From Betaproteobacteria bacterium Ga0077523 (GTDB lineage: Bacteria > Pseudomonadota > Gammaproteobacteria > Burkholderiales > Ga0077523): 64,000 nucleotides of DNA. The notes below the pieces were generated by a model that saw only the letters and a list, made by a program, of their open reading frames with translations, was not told the origin of the DNA and did no database searches. Location: contig LNDQ01000120.1 of the NCBI GenBank assembly GCA_001464695.1, positions 108,739 to 172,738 on the forward strand. Reading direction: 5' to 3'. Shown piece by piece: positions 16,811 to 25,708 of the stretch; positions within the stretch are counted from its first letter, which is position 1, and the number at the start of each line of letters is the position of its first letter. The position numbers and the translations under genes were made by a program.

Positions 16811-17833
16811 ATGAGCCAGGAGGAGAACGCACTCGCGGATTGGCGCGCCAGCGCACTCGCCATCGAGTCGGCGGTCAATACCGTCGTCATCGGGCAGCGG
16901 CGCGCGGTACGCCTGATCGACGTCGCGCTGTTCGCACGCGGCCACGTGCTGCTGGAAGGCGACGTGGGGGTAGGCAAGACCACGCTGCTGCGGGCGTTCG
17001 CGCGCGCCGTGGGCGGCAGCTTCAGCCGCATCGAGGGCACGGTGGACCTGATGCCGGCCGACCTCCTCTATTACACCTATATCGGCGAGGATGGCCGGCC
17101 GCGCGTCGATCCCGGGCCGCTGGTGCGCAACAGCGACGACCTCGCCGTGCTGTTCTTCAACGAGATCAACCGCGCGCGGCCCCAGGTGCATTCGGTGCTG
17201 CTGCGCGTGATGGCCGAGCGCAGCGCTGCGGCCTTCGACCGCGAGTTCCGGTTTCCTCACCTCACCGTGTTCGCCGACCGCAACCGGGTCGAACGCGAAG
17301 AGACCTTCGAGATCTCCTCCGCGGCCAAGGACCGGTTCATGATGGAAGTGGGCATCGAGGCGCCGCGTGACGAAGGCGATCAGCTCGCACTCATGTTCGA
17401 TACCGCGTTCCACGATGTCGACACGCTCATCGCGCGCGTGCCGGAGGCGCTGGTGGACTATCGGGCGTTGAACCAGATCGCCGCCACCATCCAGAGTTCC
17501 ATCCAGGTGGGCGACGCCCTGCGCCGCTACGCCCATCGCCTGTGGCAAACGATCGCACGGCCGCACGAACACGGTGTGGTCATCGACGGCGTGGATTCCG
17601 CGGCCCTCATTCTGGGTGGTGCCAGTCCGCGCGGCATGAGCCTCGCCGTGCGTGCGGCCCGTGCCCACGCCTGGCTCGATGGCCGTGGGCACGTCGAACC
17701 GCGCGATCTCCATGCGGTCTTCTTCGAAACCATGGCACACCGCGTGTTCTTCGAACCCGCGTACGAATTGCGACGTGCGGGTATCGTGCGCGAGCTCTTC
17801 GCCCAGGCGTTCGCGCGCACGCCCGCACCGTGA
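16811..17833 (+). CDS. mxaR: MoxR-type AAA+ ATPase (MxaR-like)
   Basis: 340 residues. Walker A G-D-V-G-V-G-K-T-T at 50-58; Walker-B-position motif L-F-F-N-E-I-N-R-A at 114-122, where Asn replaces the usual Asp of D-E-I-N-R-A. MoxR ATPases act as chaperones with VWA partners in assembling enzyme complexes. Here it heads six same-strand genes in the order of the methanol dehydrogenase maturation set (ATPase, DUF58, single-membrane-span protein, VWA, small repeat protein, VWA). Its stop overlaps the next start (GTGA). The symbol is assigned from gene order and sizes. Confidence 0.78.
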   Translation: MSQEENALADWRASALAIESAVNTVVIGQRRAVRLIDVALFARGHVLLEGDVGVGKTTLLRAFARAVGGSFSRIEGTVDLMPADLLYYTYIGEDGRPRVDPGPLVRNSDDLAVLFFNEINRARPQVHSVLLRVMAERSAAAFDREFRFPHLTVFADRNRVEREETFEISSAAKDRFMMEVGIEAPRDEGDQLALMFDTAFHDVDTLIARVPEALVDYRALNQIAATIQSSIQVGDALRRYAHRLWQTIARPHEHGVVIDGVDSAALILGGASPRGMSLAVRAARAHAWLDGRGHVEPRDLHAVFFETMAHRVFFEPAYELRRAGIVRELFAQAFARTPAP

Positions 17834-18702
17834 CCGCATCCCGTGCCGGAGAGTTCCTGTACCGCATCCCCGGACGGCCGGCGAGCCTGCGCCCCGGCGC
17901 GCATTCGAGCCGCCTCGATGGCGGGTCCGGGGTCTTTCTCGGATTGCAGCCCCTGCTCTCGCGCCCCAATCCTCGCCGCATCGACCTGCGCCGCAGCCTC
18001 ACCGATCCTTACGGTCAATGGCTGGTGCGCAACATGAGCGAACGGGTTTCGGTGCCGCTGTACGTCGTTGCCGATATGTCAGCCTCCATGGCCACCGACG
18101 ACAAGCGCGAAGCGATCGCGTGCCTGGTCGAGAGCGCCGGGTTGTCGGCCTGGCGCACGGGTGATCCGTTCGGCTTCGTCGGAGCGGATCGGACAGTCCG
18201 CACCGAATGGTTTCGTCCGGCCACGCACGCGCGGGGCGCGGGTTCCCGGCTGGCGGAGTTGCTTCGAAGTGCGGCCTTCGACGGTGGCAACGCCGCGGGT
18301 CTGCTCGATGCGGTCCGGCATCTGGGCAAGCGCCGAACGCTCGTGCTGCTCGCCTCCGACTTCCATTTCGATCTCGGTACCCTTCGAACGCTGCTCGCAT
18401 CGCTGGCCGGACACTTCGTCGTACCGGTGGTCGTCTGGGGCGCGGCGGAATCCGTGGCCAACGTGCCCGATCGAGGTCTGGTGGATCTTGCCGACAGCGA
18501 GAATGCGGCCCGCCGCTTCCTGTGGCTGCGACCCCGCCTCGCGGAACGCATCCGTTCGGCGTTGCGACAGCGCCGTACCGATCTCATCGCAACCTTCGCC
18601 CAGTTCGGCCTGCGGGCGATCTTCATCGACGACGGGTTCGACCCCGACCATCTGACGCATCACTTCCTCGGCGGCACCGACGATGCGACGGCGGTGGCTT
18701 GA
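17830..18702 (+). CDS. mxaS: DUF58 protein (MxaS-like)
   Basis: 290 residues from the GTG at 17830. The DUF58 core is visible: D-L-R-R-S-L-T-D-P-Y-G (near 54-64), V-P-L-Y-V-V-A-D-M-S-A-S-M (a VWA-like strand with a D-x-S-x-S metal site near 82-86), and L-V-L-L-A-S-D-F-H-F-D. DUF58 proteins pair with MoxR ATPases. No transmembrane helix is evident, so it should be cytoplasmic. In methylotrophs MxaS is reported as required for active methanol dehydrogenase; that role here is inferred from synteny. Confidence 0.75.
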   Translation: MTASRAGEFLYRIPGRPASLRPGAHSSRLDGGSGVFLGLQPLLSRPNPRRIDLRRSLTDPYGQWLVRNMSERVSVPLYVVADMSASMATDDKREAIACLVESAGLSAWRTGDPFGFVGADRTVRTEWFRPATHARGAGSRLAELLRSAAFDGGNAAGLLDAVRHLGKRRTLVLLASDFHFDLGTLRTLLASLAGHFVVPVVVWGAAESVANVPDRGLVDLADSENAARRFLWLRPRLAERIRSALRQRRTDLIATFAQFGLRAIFIDDGFDPDHLTHHFLGGTDDATAVA

Positions 18703-19594
18703 GTCTGCGCTCGGCCTGCTGAGCCTGTGGGCATCGAGCGGTGCCGTGGCGGCCGATGCAACCACATTTGCCGTCGCACCGCTGCGGCAGTACGGCTACG
18801 TAATCGGCGACGAGTTCGTCATCGAAGGCGCGGCTCCCATGCCGCAGGGCTACGTCGCCGACGCGGACAGCATTCCCAAACCCGGGCGCCGCGGTGCGCT
18901 GCTCGAACTGCGCGAGGGTACGCTCGAAACCGGCTCCCGCAACGAGCACCGCTTCCGCGCGCGGTTCCTCGTCGTCAACAGCGCGGCCGAGGTGCGCACC
19001 GTCGAAACACCGCCCCTCGCGATCCGCTACCGCAAGGCCGGCGCCCCGGACCTCGCCATCGCGCTGCCCGGGATTCCCGTGACGGTCTCGCCGCTCACGC
19101 CGAGCGCCGTGCTGGCCCGCGACGGCCTGGAGGAACTCCAACCCGACGTCGCGGTACCGCGGATCACGACCACATGGATTCGCATCCGTCTGCTCGCCCT
19201 CGCGGCAAGCGCTGCGTTGCTCGCGGCGTGGTTCGCCTGGGCGCAAGGCTGGGTACCGTCGAACCTCCTCGTCCGGCGGCCGTTCGCCCGCGCTCGCGCA
19301 ACGATCGCGCGGCTCGGCAGCGATGCCGATGCACGCGCCGAGCAGGCGCGCCGGATTCATCGCGCCTTCGACGAGAGCGCCGGCTTTGCGGTGACGGACG
19401 AGACGCTCGATCGATTCTTCGCACTTCGACCCGGATTCGCGGCCGCACGCACCGACGTCCAGTCGTTCTTCGCCGCATCGAATCGGTATTTCTTCGCCGA
19501 GAATCGTTCGGCACTGCCGTCAGCCGATGCGCTGCACCATCTCGTCGGGCAACTCGCCGAATGCGAGTACGCGACCGGACGCAAGGCGCGATGA
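18683..19594 (+). CDS. mxaA: MxaA-like single-span membrane protein
   Basis: 303 residues; the start overlaps the previous gene by 20 bases. Signal peptide about 1-24 (A-V-A-A-D-A), a periplasmic beta-rich domain (30-160), one transmembrane helix at about 166-186 and a cytoplasmic tail with Y-F-F-A-E-N-R near 270. Length and topology match MxaA (about 300 residues), implicated in calcium insertion into MxaFI methanol dehydrogenase. The assignment relies on position between mxaS-like and mxaC-like genes; I cannot verify residue-level homology. Confidence 0.65.
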   Translation: MRRRWLESALGLLSLWASSGAVAADATTFAVAPLRQYGYVIGDEFVIEGAAPMPQGYVADADSIPKPGRRGALLELREGTLETGSRNEHRFRARFLVVNSAAEVRTVETPPLAIRYRKAGAPDLAIALPGIPVTVSPLTPSAVLARDGLEELQPDVAVPRITTTWIRIRLLALAASAALLAAWFAWAQGWVPSNLLVRRPFARARATIARLGSDADARAEQARRIHRAFDESAGFAVTDETLDRFFALRPGFAAARTDVQSFFAASNRYFFAENRSALPSADALHHLVGQLAECEYATGRKAR

Positions 19595-20595
19595 GCGATA
19601 TCGAGTTCTCGGCGCCATGGGCGCTGCTGCTGTTGCCGCTGGCCCTGCTGCCCTGGTGGTCGCGCTCCAGGGATCTGCCGCGCCATGCGTGGATCGCGCT
19701 GCTGCCGCGGGATCACCTGTCGGATGCGATCGACCTCGCGCTTCGCCTCGTGGCGACGCTCGCGCTCGCAGCAGCCATCGTCGGGCTCGCCGGACCCTAC
19801 CGCGGCCCCACGACGGTCACCCGGGTCGGCGAAGGCGCGGAGATCGCCATCCTGTTCGATCGCAGCCGCAGCATGGATCTGCCCTTCACCAACAACTCGA
19901 GCATCGGCAACCGTGCCGAGACCACCGGGGATTCCAAGGGTCGCGTCGCGCGCGAGCTGCTCCTGCGTTTCACCGCCGCACGACCGTTCGACGAGTTCGC
20001 GATGTTCATCTTCAGTGCGCGACCGATGCGCGCGCTCGACTTCACCAGTGCACCGGACGCGATTCGCGCCGCCATCACCGCCAACGATGTCGGCCGCGGG
20101 CTCGGCGAAACCGACATCGGGTCCGCGCTCGAGGCAGGCGTGGCAGCCTTCGAATCGCGGCCCTACCTCGGTGCACGGGTGATCCTGCTCGTGTCCGATG
20201 GCGGCGCCCGCCTGGATCCGGATGTGCGCCACCGGTTGACGGCAGGCCTTCAGCGCATTCGCGCTCGCATCTATTGGCTCTACATCCGCTCGATCGGCAG
20301 CGCCACTATCCGCGACTCGGGTGAGATGGAACTTTCCGATGCGATACCGGAAGTGGCGTTGCACCGCTTCCTCGAAAGTACCGGGGTGCCCTATCGCGCC
20401 TTCGAGGCGGAAGATCCGAAGGAGTTGGGACGGGCCATCGAGGACATCGACAAGCTGGAGAAGCACACGATCGTCACTACAGCGATCGCGCCGCGGCGCG
20501 AATTGGCTGGATGGTTGTTTGCGGTGGCGGCCGGTTGTGCGGGACTGCTTACGGTCGCGCGACTGCGGCAGCGGGAAGCCTGGGGAGCTGCGTGA
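19591..20595 (+). CDS. mxaC: VWA-domain membrane protein (MxaC-like)
   Basis: 334 residues, start overlapping the previous stop (ATGA). N-terminal transmembrane segments at about 9-23 and 50-68, then a von Willebrand A domain with the metal-ion-dependent adhesion site D-R-S-R-S (D90, S92, S94), T-D-I-G-S-A-L near 172 and L-L-V-S-D-G-G near 196. A C-terminal helix lies at about 308-325. This is the BatA/MxaC topology, with the VWA domain between membrane helices. An intergenic repeat follows before the next gene. Confidence 0.77.
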   Translation: MSDIEFSAPWALLLLPLALLPWWSRSRDLPRHAWIALLPRDHLSDAIDLALRLVATLALAAAIVGLAGPYRGPTTVTRVGEGAEIAILFDRSRSMDLPFTNNSSIGNRAETTGDSKGRVARELLLRFTAARPFDEFAMFIFSARPMRALDFTSAPDAIRAAITANDVGRGLGETDIGSALEAGVAAFESRPYLGARVILLVSDGGARLDPDVRHRLTAGLQRIRARIYWLYIRSIGSATIRDSGEMELSDAIPEVALHRFLESTGVPYRAFEAEDPKELGRAIEDIDKLEKHTIVTTAIAPRRELAGWLFAVAAGCAGLLTVARLRQREAWGAA

Positions 20596-20602
20596 ACTGT
20601 TG

Positions 20603-20697
20603 CCCCCACCCCAACCCTCCCCCGGCAAAGCCGGGGGAGGGAGAAGTTCGCTCCTTCCCCCGCGACGAAGTCGTGGGGGAAGGCGGGGATGGGGGCC
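20603..20697. repeat. Dispersed repeat, family A2, inside the mxa-like operon
   Basis: Two facing halves: GCCCCCACCCCAACCCTCCC with a CCCCCGGCAAAGCCGGGGGA palindrome, and TCCTTCCCCCGCGACGAAGT with CGTGGGGGAAGG closing in GGGGATGGGGGC. It sits between mxaC-like and mxaK-like genes, where the other junctions overlap or are tight, so it appears to be an insertion into a pre-existing operon. Confidence 0.85.
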
Positions 20698-20743
20698 AGC
20701 CGTCCGCAGCCACGCCCCGCCACCCTGATCCGAGACCGGCCCC

Positions 20744-21301
20744 ATGATGCGCCCCCGCACCCGCCGCACCCTCCTCGCCTTCACGGCTCTTGCCGTGCTG
20801 GCCACATGGGATGGCATTCGATGGTGGAAAGCAGAGCAGGACAACGCCGCAATCCAACGTTCGACCGCAGGCGAGAACCCGATCGCACCGCAGCTCACCG
20901 AACGTTCCCCTGCCGAAGTCCGTTTCGCCGCCGCGTCCGTCGTCGCCCGCGAAGGCCACGTCACCCGCGCGGTAGCGCTCTATCGCCAGGTCGCGGAGTC
21001 CCGCGCGGACCTGGCCCCCGCGGCGCTCGTCAACGCCGCCAACACCCTGCACCGCGAAGGACGAAGGCTCGCTGCGGCGGACAACCGCGCCGGCGCATTG
21101 CCGCTGCTGGAACTCGCGAAGGAAACCTACCGCGAAGTCCTGCGCCGCGATTCGTCGCTGTGGTCGGCGCGCTACAACCTCGACCGCGCGTTGCGCCTCG
21201 CTCCCGAGGATGAAGCGCGCGACGACGAAGGCGCTTCGATCCCGGCAGACTCCGAGCGCGCGCTCACCACCATGCGCGCCTTCACTCTCGGCTTGCCATG
21301 A
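20744..21301 (+). CDS. mxaK: MxaK-like small membrane-anchored protein
   Basis: 185 residues. An N-terminal transmembrane anchor spans about 8-26 (L-L-A-F-T-A-L-A-V-L-A-T-W), followed by an alpha-helical, tetratricopeptide-like region with A-V-A-L-Y-R-Q-V-A (near 74-82), A-L-V-N-A-A-N-T-L-H-R-E-G and R-Y-N-L-D-R-A-L. Size and position between two VWA genes match MxaK (about 190 residues). Its stop overlaps the next start (ATGA). Function as a maturation factor is inferred. Confidence 0.65.
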   Translation: MMRPRTRRTLLAFTALAVLATWDGIRWWKAEQDNAAIQRSTAGENPIAPQLTERSPAEVRFAAASVVAREGHVTRAVALYRQVAESRADLAPAALVNAANTLHREGRRLAAADNRAGALPLLELAKETYREVLRRDSSLWSARYNLDRALRLAPEDEARDDEGASIPADSERALTTMRAFTLGLP

Positions 21302-22317
21302 AGACGGGGTTCGCCTTCAGGCTCGCGCCACGCCGAGCGCTGATGCTCGCCACGATCCTGCTGGCGCTCGCCGCGTGGGGTCCGACGGTGACTCTTCCGC
21401 TGGCCCGCTTCCACGGGATCATCGTGCTCGACGTCACCCAGAGCATGAACGTCGAGGATTACCTCGCCGACGAGCGCCCGCAAAGCCGGCTGGACGCTGC
21501 GAGGGTCGCCCTGCACGAAGCCCTGCAGGCGTTGCCGTGCGGCAGCCGCGTAGGCTGGGGCGTATTCACCGAGTATCGGACGTTGGTGCTGCTGGCACCG
21601 CTCGAGACCTGCGCTCACTTCCGCGAGCTCTCCGGCACGCTCGACTCCATCGACGGCCGCATGTCATGGGCCGGTCGCAGCGAGATCGCGAAGGGCTTGT
21701 TCTGGGCGCTGCGGCAGGCCGACGTGATGCCCGCGAGACCATCGATCGTGTTCGTCACCGACGGTCACGAAGCGCCGCCCATCAATCCGCGCCATCGCCC
21801 GCACTACGACGGCAAGCCCGGGACCGTCGCCGGCCTGATCCTCGGCGTCGGCGGACTGCAGCCGATGCCCATCCCGAAATTCGATCCCGAAGGTCGCCGT
21901 CTCGGCCATTGGCGCGCGGACGAGGTGCAGCAGCAGGACACCTATTCGCAGGGCCGCGCCACCAGCATAGGGCGAGAAAAGCTCGTCGAGACCGAAGAAG
22001 ACGTGGGGCCGGTCGACTGGGCCACCTCGGGCAACGAGCACATGTCCGCGCTGCGCGAACGCTATCTGCAGGTGGTCGCGGAGGAATTGAAGCTCGCCTA
22101 CCTGCGACTGAACGGCGGCAGCGCCGGGGCGCACGATCTCTCGCGCGCGCTCGGGCGGTCGGCACTGGCGCAGCGCGTACCAACTCCCGTTTCGCTGGGC
22201 TACCCGCTGGGCGCCGTGGCGCTGGCTCTATTGGCGTTCGTCTACGCGCCGGGGGCGTTGCGCCGCCCGGCGCTCAGATCTAGAGCGCAGCCACGTACGC
22301 TGTCTTCACGGTCGTGA
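21298..22317 (+). CDS. mxaL: VWA-domain membrane protein (MxaL-like)
   Basis: 339 residues. N-terminal transmembrane helix about 14-30, VWA domain with D-V-T-Q-S at 45-49 as the metal site and I-V-F-V-T-D-G-H-E near 148-156, and a C-terminal helix about 297-315. Paired VWA genes flanking a small TPR-like protein are the mxaC-K-L arrangement. The 3' end overlaps the convergent aldehyde dehydrogenase gene by 38 bases, so the last dozen residues (R-S-R-A-Q-P-R-T-L) may be a drifted extension. Confidence 0.75.
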   Translation: MKTGFAFRLAPRRALMLATILLALAAWGPTVTLPLARFHGIIVLDVTQSMNVEDYLADERPQSRLDAARVALHEALQALPCGSRVGWGVFTEYRTLVLLAPLETCAHFRELSGTLDSIDGRMSWAGRSEIAKGLFWALRQADVMPARPSIVFVTDGHEAPPINPRHRPHYDGKPGTVAGLILGVGGLQPMPIPKFDPEGRRLGHWRADEVQQQDTYSQGRATSIGREKLVETEEDVGPVDWATSGNEHMSALRERYLQVVAEELKLAYLRLNGGSAGAHDLSRALGRSALAQRVPTPVSLGYPLGAVALALLAFVYAPGALRRPALRSRAQPRTLSSRS

Positions 22318-23725
22318 AGAATTCCTGAGCGTAGCGACCCTGCTCGCGCGGGCCGTAGCTCGAACCCTTGCGGCCGCCGAAGGGCACGTGATAGTCCACA
22401 CCGGCCGTGGGCAGGTTCACCATCACCATGCCCGCCTGGGCGTTGCGGCGGAAGTGGGCTGCGTGCTTGAGCGAACCGGTCACGATGCCGGAGCACAGGC
22501 CGAACGGCGTGTCGTTGGCCACGGCGAGCGCTTCGTCGTAGTCCTTGACCGCGATCACGCTCGCCACCGGACCGAACACTTCCTCGCGGTTGATGCGCAT
22601 CGTGTTGGCGGTATCGGTGAACAGCGCGGGTTCCAGGTAAAACCCGTCGGTCTCGCGCTTCAGCTGATTGCCGCCGAAGGCGAGCTTGCCGCCTTCCTTC
22701 TTGGCAATGTCGATGTAGGACAGGTCCTGGTTCAACTGCGACTTGTCCACTACCGGACCGATATGAACGCCCTGCTTGAGCGCGTTATCCACCACGAGAC
22801 CCTTCATGCGCTCGACCATGGCGGCGATGAACTTGTCGTGGATGCCCTTGGTCACGACGATGCGCGAGGACGCGGTGCAGCGCTGCCCGGTGGAGAAGAA
22901 TGCCCCGTTCACCGCGCTCTCGACCGCCGTCTTGAGATCGGCGTCGTCCAGCACCACCAGCGGATTCTTGCCGCCCATCTCGAGCTGGAACTTCTTCATG
23001 CCGGCGATCGCCTTGGCGGCCACCTTCTTGCCGGTCTCCACGGAACCCGTGAACGTGATGGCGTCGACGCGCGGATCGGTCAGCAGCGCCTCGCCGACGA
23101 TGCTGCCGCGGCCCATGCACAGGTTGAATACACCAGCGGGAAAGCCGGCGCGATGAATGATGTCGGCAATCGCCCACGAAGAACCGGGCACCAGGTCGGC
23201 CGGCTTCATGATCACGCAATTGCCGTAGGCCAGCGCCGGCGCGATCTTCCACGCCGGGATCGCCGAGGGGAAATTCCACGGGGCGATGATGCCGACCACG
23301 CCGACCGGTTCGCGCGTGATCTCGACGTCGATGCCGGGCCGCACGGAGGGCACCAGTTCGCCAGCGCGCCGCAGCACTTCGCCGGCGAAGAACTTGAAGA
23401 TGTTGCCGGCGCGCACCACTTCGCCGATGCCTTCGGGCAGGGTCTTGCCCTCTTCACGCGAGAGCAGTTTCCCCAACTCGTCCTTGCGGGCGATGATTTC
23501 CAGGCCCACCTTCTCGAGCAGATCGGCGCGCGCCTGGGTGTTGCAGGCGGCCCAGGCCGGGAATGCGGCACGGGCGGCCGCGATCGCGGTCAGTGTCTGC
23601 GCCGCGTCGGCCTGGACGTATTCGCCCACGACGTCGGAGGTATCCGACGGGTTGATGTCCTGGGTCGTCGTGGCGCCCGCGACCCATTCGCCGGCGATGA
23701 GATTCTGGTGCAGCTGCGTGCTCAT
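22280..23725 (-). CDS. NAD(P)-dependent aldehyde dehydrogenase (oxoglutarate-semialdehyde-type)
   Basis: 481 residues, complete ALDH superfamily enzyme. Catalytic residues are in place: Asn151 (P-W-N-F-P), Glu249 (L-E-M-G-G-K-N-P) and nucleophile Cys283 (G-Q-R-C-T-A-S-S-R), with the NAD-site F-T-G-S near 225. Closest recalled relatives are semialdehyde/2,5-dioxovalerate dehydrogenases, but substrate specificity cannot be read from the sequence. Oxidising an aldehyde from the neighbouring alcohol-oxidation functions is possible; it is convergent with the mxa-like operon, so not co-transcribed. Confidence 0.87.
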   Translation of the reverse strand: MSTQLHQNLIAGEWVAGATTTQDINPSDTSDVVGEYVQADAAQTLTAIAAARAAFPAWAACNTQARADLLEKVGLEIIARKDELGKLLSREEGKTLPEGIGEVVRAGNIFKFFAGEVLRRAGELVPSVRPGIDVEITREPVGVVGIIAPWNFPSAIPAWKIAPALAYGNCVIMKPADLVPGSSWAIADIIHRAGFPAGVFNLCMGRGSIVGEALLTDPRVDAITFTGSVETGKKVAAKAIAGMKKFQLEMGGKNPLVVLDDADLKTAVESAVNGAFFSTGQRCTASSRIVVTKGIHDKFIAAMVERMKGLVVDNALKQGVHIGPVVDKSQLNQDLSYIDIAKKEGGKLAFGGNQLKRETDGFYLEPALFTDTANTMRINREEVFGPVASVIAVKDYDEALAVANDTPFGLCSGIVTGSLKHAAHFRRNAQAGMVMVNLPTAGVDYHVPFGGRKGSSYGPREQGRYAQEFFTTVKTAYVAAL

Positions 23726-23787
23726 GGTGTGCCTCCCTCAAGGAAGGCGCGATGCTACATCAGTCGGCAGGCTTGCCCCATGTCGAT

Positions 23788-23879
23788 GCCCCCATCCCAA
23801 CCTTCCCCCAACAAGTTGGGGGAAGGGGTGTACGGCTCCCTCCCCCGGCTTTGCCCGGGGAGGGCTGGGGTGGGGGCAA
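23788..23879. repeat. Dispersed repeat, family A2
   Basis: Two facing halves: GCCCCCATCCCAACCTTCCC closing with a CCCCCAACAAGTTGGGGGAA palindrome, and TCCCTCCCCCGGCTTTGCCC closing in GGGGTGGGGGC. It lies in the divergent gap between aldehyde dehydrogenase and MarC. Confidence 0.85.
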
Positions 23880-23933
23880 GCAGTAACCACCGTGTACCAT
23901 CTGCCCCCTTCCACGAATCCTGAACACCTCCCC

Positions 23934-24566
23934 GTGGCCAGCGTAACGGACTACCTGCGCTTCATCGTGACTCTCACGGCGGTCGTCGATCCGTTCCTGG
24001 CGGTGCCGTTCTTCCTCGCCTTCACCCAGGGCCGCCCGCGCGAATCCAGCCTGAAGCTCGCGCGCAGCATCACGCTCACGGTGTTCTTCGTGCTGGCCTG
24101 TTCCACATTCCTGGGCGAGACCTTGCTCGAGTACATGGGGGCGAGCCTCCCCTCCTTCCGCGTCGGCGGCGGTCTCGTGCTGCTCCTGATGGCGCTGGCC
24201 ATGTTGAACGCCGAGGCGGGCTCCGTGCGTCAGAGCACCGCGGAGGCAAATGAACTGGAAGCCGGAGAAGTGGGCGGCGTCGTGCCGCTCGCCGTGCCGC
24301 TGCTTGCCGGCCCGGGCGCCATCAGCACCTGCATCCTCGCGGCGGAACGCGGAGGGCCGATACACAAACTGGTGGTCATCGGCTGCATCGCACTGGTGGC
24401 CCTGGTGGCGTGGATCGTCCTGTCCAAAGCGCACTACATTTCGGAACGCGTCAGCCGCACCTCGCTCAACGTCGCCACGCGCATCCTCGGACTGCTGCTT
24501 GCCGCCATGGCCGTCCAGACGATGGCGGAGGGGTTGCGGGAGTTGCTGCCGGGGCTCGGCGGCTGA
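23934..24566 (+). CDS. marC: MarC-family integral membrane protein
   Basis: About 210 residues from the GTG at 23934; the start is uncertain because no clear ribosome-binding site is visible. Six hydrophobic segments are present, with the family's L-T-A-V-V-D-P-F-L-A-V-P-F-F opening, G-G-G-L-V-L-L-L-M-A-L-A-M-L and V-P-L-A-V-P-L-L-A-G-P-G-A-I-S motif (about 121-135). MarC proteins are inner-membrane proteins of unknown transport role. The gene ends 3 bases before the convergent exporter permease stop. Confidence 0.83.
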   Translation: MASVTDYLRFIVTLTAVVDPFLAVPFFLAFTQGRPRESSLKLARSITLTVFFVLACSTFLGETLLEYMGASLPSFRVGGGLVLLLMALAMLNAEAGSVRQSTAEANELEAGEVGGVVPLAVPLLAGPGAISTCILAAERGGPIHKLVVIGCIALVALVAWIVLSKAHYISERVSRTSLNVATRILGLLLAAMAVQTMAEGLRELLPGLGG

Positions 24567-24568
24567 CG

Positions 24569-25708
24569 TCAATCGAGCGTCTTCCGATAGAACCTGAGCC
24601 CCAGCAACAATATCGCGCCCATGAACGCGAAGATGGGCCAGATGGACGAATACAGCTCGTGCAGAGAAGTACCCTTCAGCAGGATGCCGCGCACCAGCAC
24701 CAGGAAGTGCGTGAGCGGCAACACGCTGCCGATGACCTGGGCCCATTCGGGCATCCCGCGGAACGGGAACATGAAGCCCGACAGCAGGATCGACGGCAGG
24801 AAGAAGAAGAACGTCATCTGCATCGCCTGCAGCTGATTGCGGGCGATGGAACTGAAGGTGATGCCTAGGGTGAGGTTGGCGGCGATGAAGACCAGCACCA
24901 CGCCATAGAGCAGCAGCAGGCTGCCTTCGATCGGCACCGAGAAAATGTAGCGCGCCGCCAGCAACGCCAGCGTGACCTGGATGAGACCGATCAGGATGTA
25001 CGGGACGATCTTGCCGGTCATCACTTCCACCGGAAGCGCCGGGGTCGCGAGCAGGTTCTCGAACGTGCCGCGCTCGCGTTCGCGCGTCATCGCGAGCCCG
25101 GTCATCAGCACCATGGTCATGGTGAGGATCACGCCGAGCAGCCCGGGCACGATGTTGAATGCGGTGATGCCTTCCGGATTGAAGCGGCGCTGGATGCGCA
25201 CGTCCACCGTCGGGGGTGCCGACGCCAGATCCGCCGTGACGCCTTGCAGGTCGTGCGCCAGCGCGGTGGCCAGCGCCTGGTTCACCGCCGCCAGCGCATT
25301 GCCGGTGGCGGACGGATCGGTCGCGTCCGCTTCGATCAACAGCTGCGGACGATCGCCGCGCACCAGGGCCCGCTCGAACCCTGCCGGGATGGTCACCACG
25401 AACTGCACCTGGCCGCGCTCGATCAGCAGGTCGGCCTCCTCCATGGAGGTCGCTTCGCGCACGAAACGGAAATAGCCGGTATTCGCCAGCGCCGACACGA
25501 TGGTGCGGGTGTAACGGCCGTTGTCGAGCGACACCAATGCCGTCGGCAATGACTTCGGATCGGAGTTGATCGCGAAGCCGAACAGCAACACCTGGATCAC
25601 CGGGATGCCCACGATCATGCCGAAGGTCAGGCGGTCCCGCTTCAGCTGGATGAATTCCTTGATGACGATGGAGACCCAGCGCGTCCACGAAAAGCGACGG
25701 GCGTTCAT
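24569..25708 (-). CDS. ABC-2 type exporter permease (YbhS/YbhR-like)
   Basis: 379 residues from the ATG at 25708, overlapping the ATPase stop (ATGA). N-terminal helix (V-I-Q-V-L-L-F-G-F-A-I-N, about 32-43), a large periplasmic loop, then five C-terminal helices with R-E-R-E-R-G-T-F-E-N-L-L-A-T-P near 205, the ABC-2 coupling signature. Last gene of a TetR-HlyD-ATPase-permease operon. E. coli ybhGFSR has two permeases; this operon has one, so it would have to act as a homodimer. Confidence 0.88.
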   Translation of the reverse strand: MNARRFSWTRWVSIVIKEFIQLKRDRLTFGMIVGIPVIQVLLFGFAINSDPKSLPTALVSLDNGRYTRTIVSALANTGYFRFVREATSMEEADLLIERGQVQFVVTIPAGFERALVRGDRPQLLIEADATDPSATGNALAAVNQALATALAHDLQGVTADLASAPPTVDVRIQRRFNPEGITAFNIVPGLLGVILTMTMVLMTGLAMTRERERGTFENLLATPALPVEVMTGKIVPYILIGLIQVTLALLAARYIFSVPIEGSLLLLYGVVLVFIAANLTLGITFSSIARNQLQAMQMTFFFFLPSILLSGFMFPFRGMPEWAQVIGSVLPLTHFLVLVRGILLKGTSLHELYSSIWPIFAFMGAILLLGLRFYRKTLD

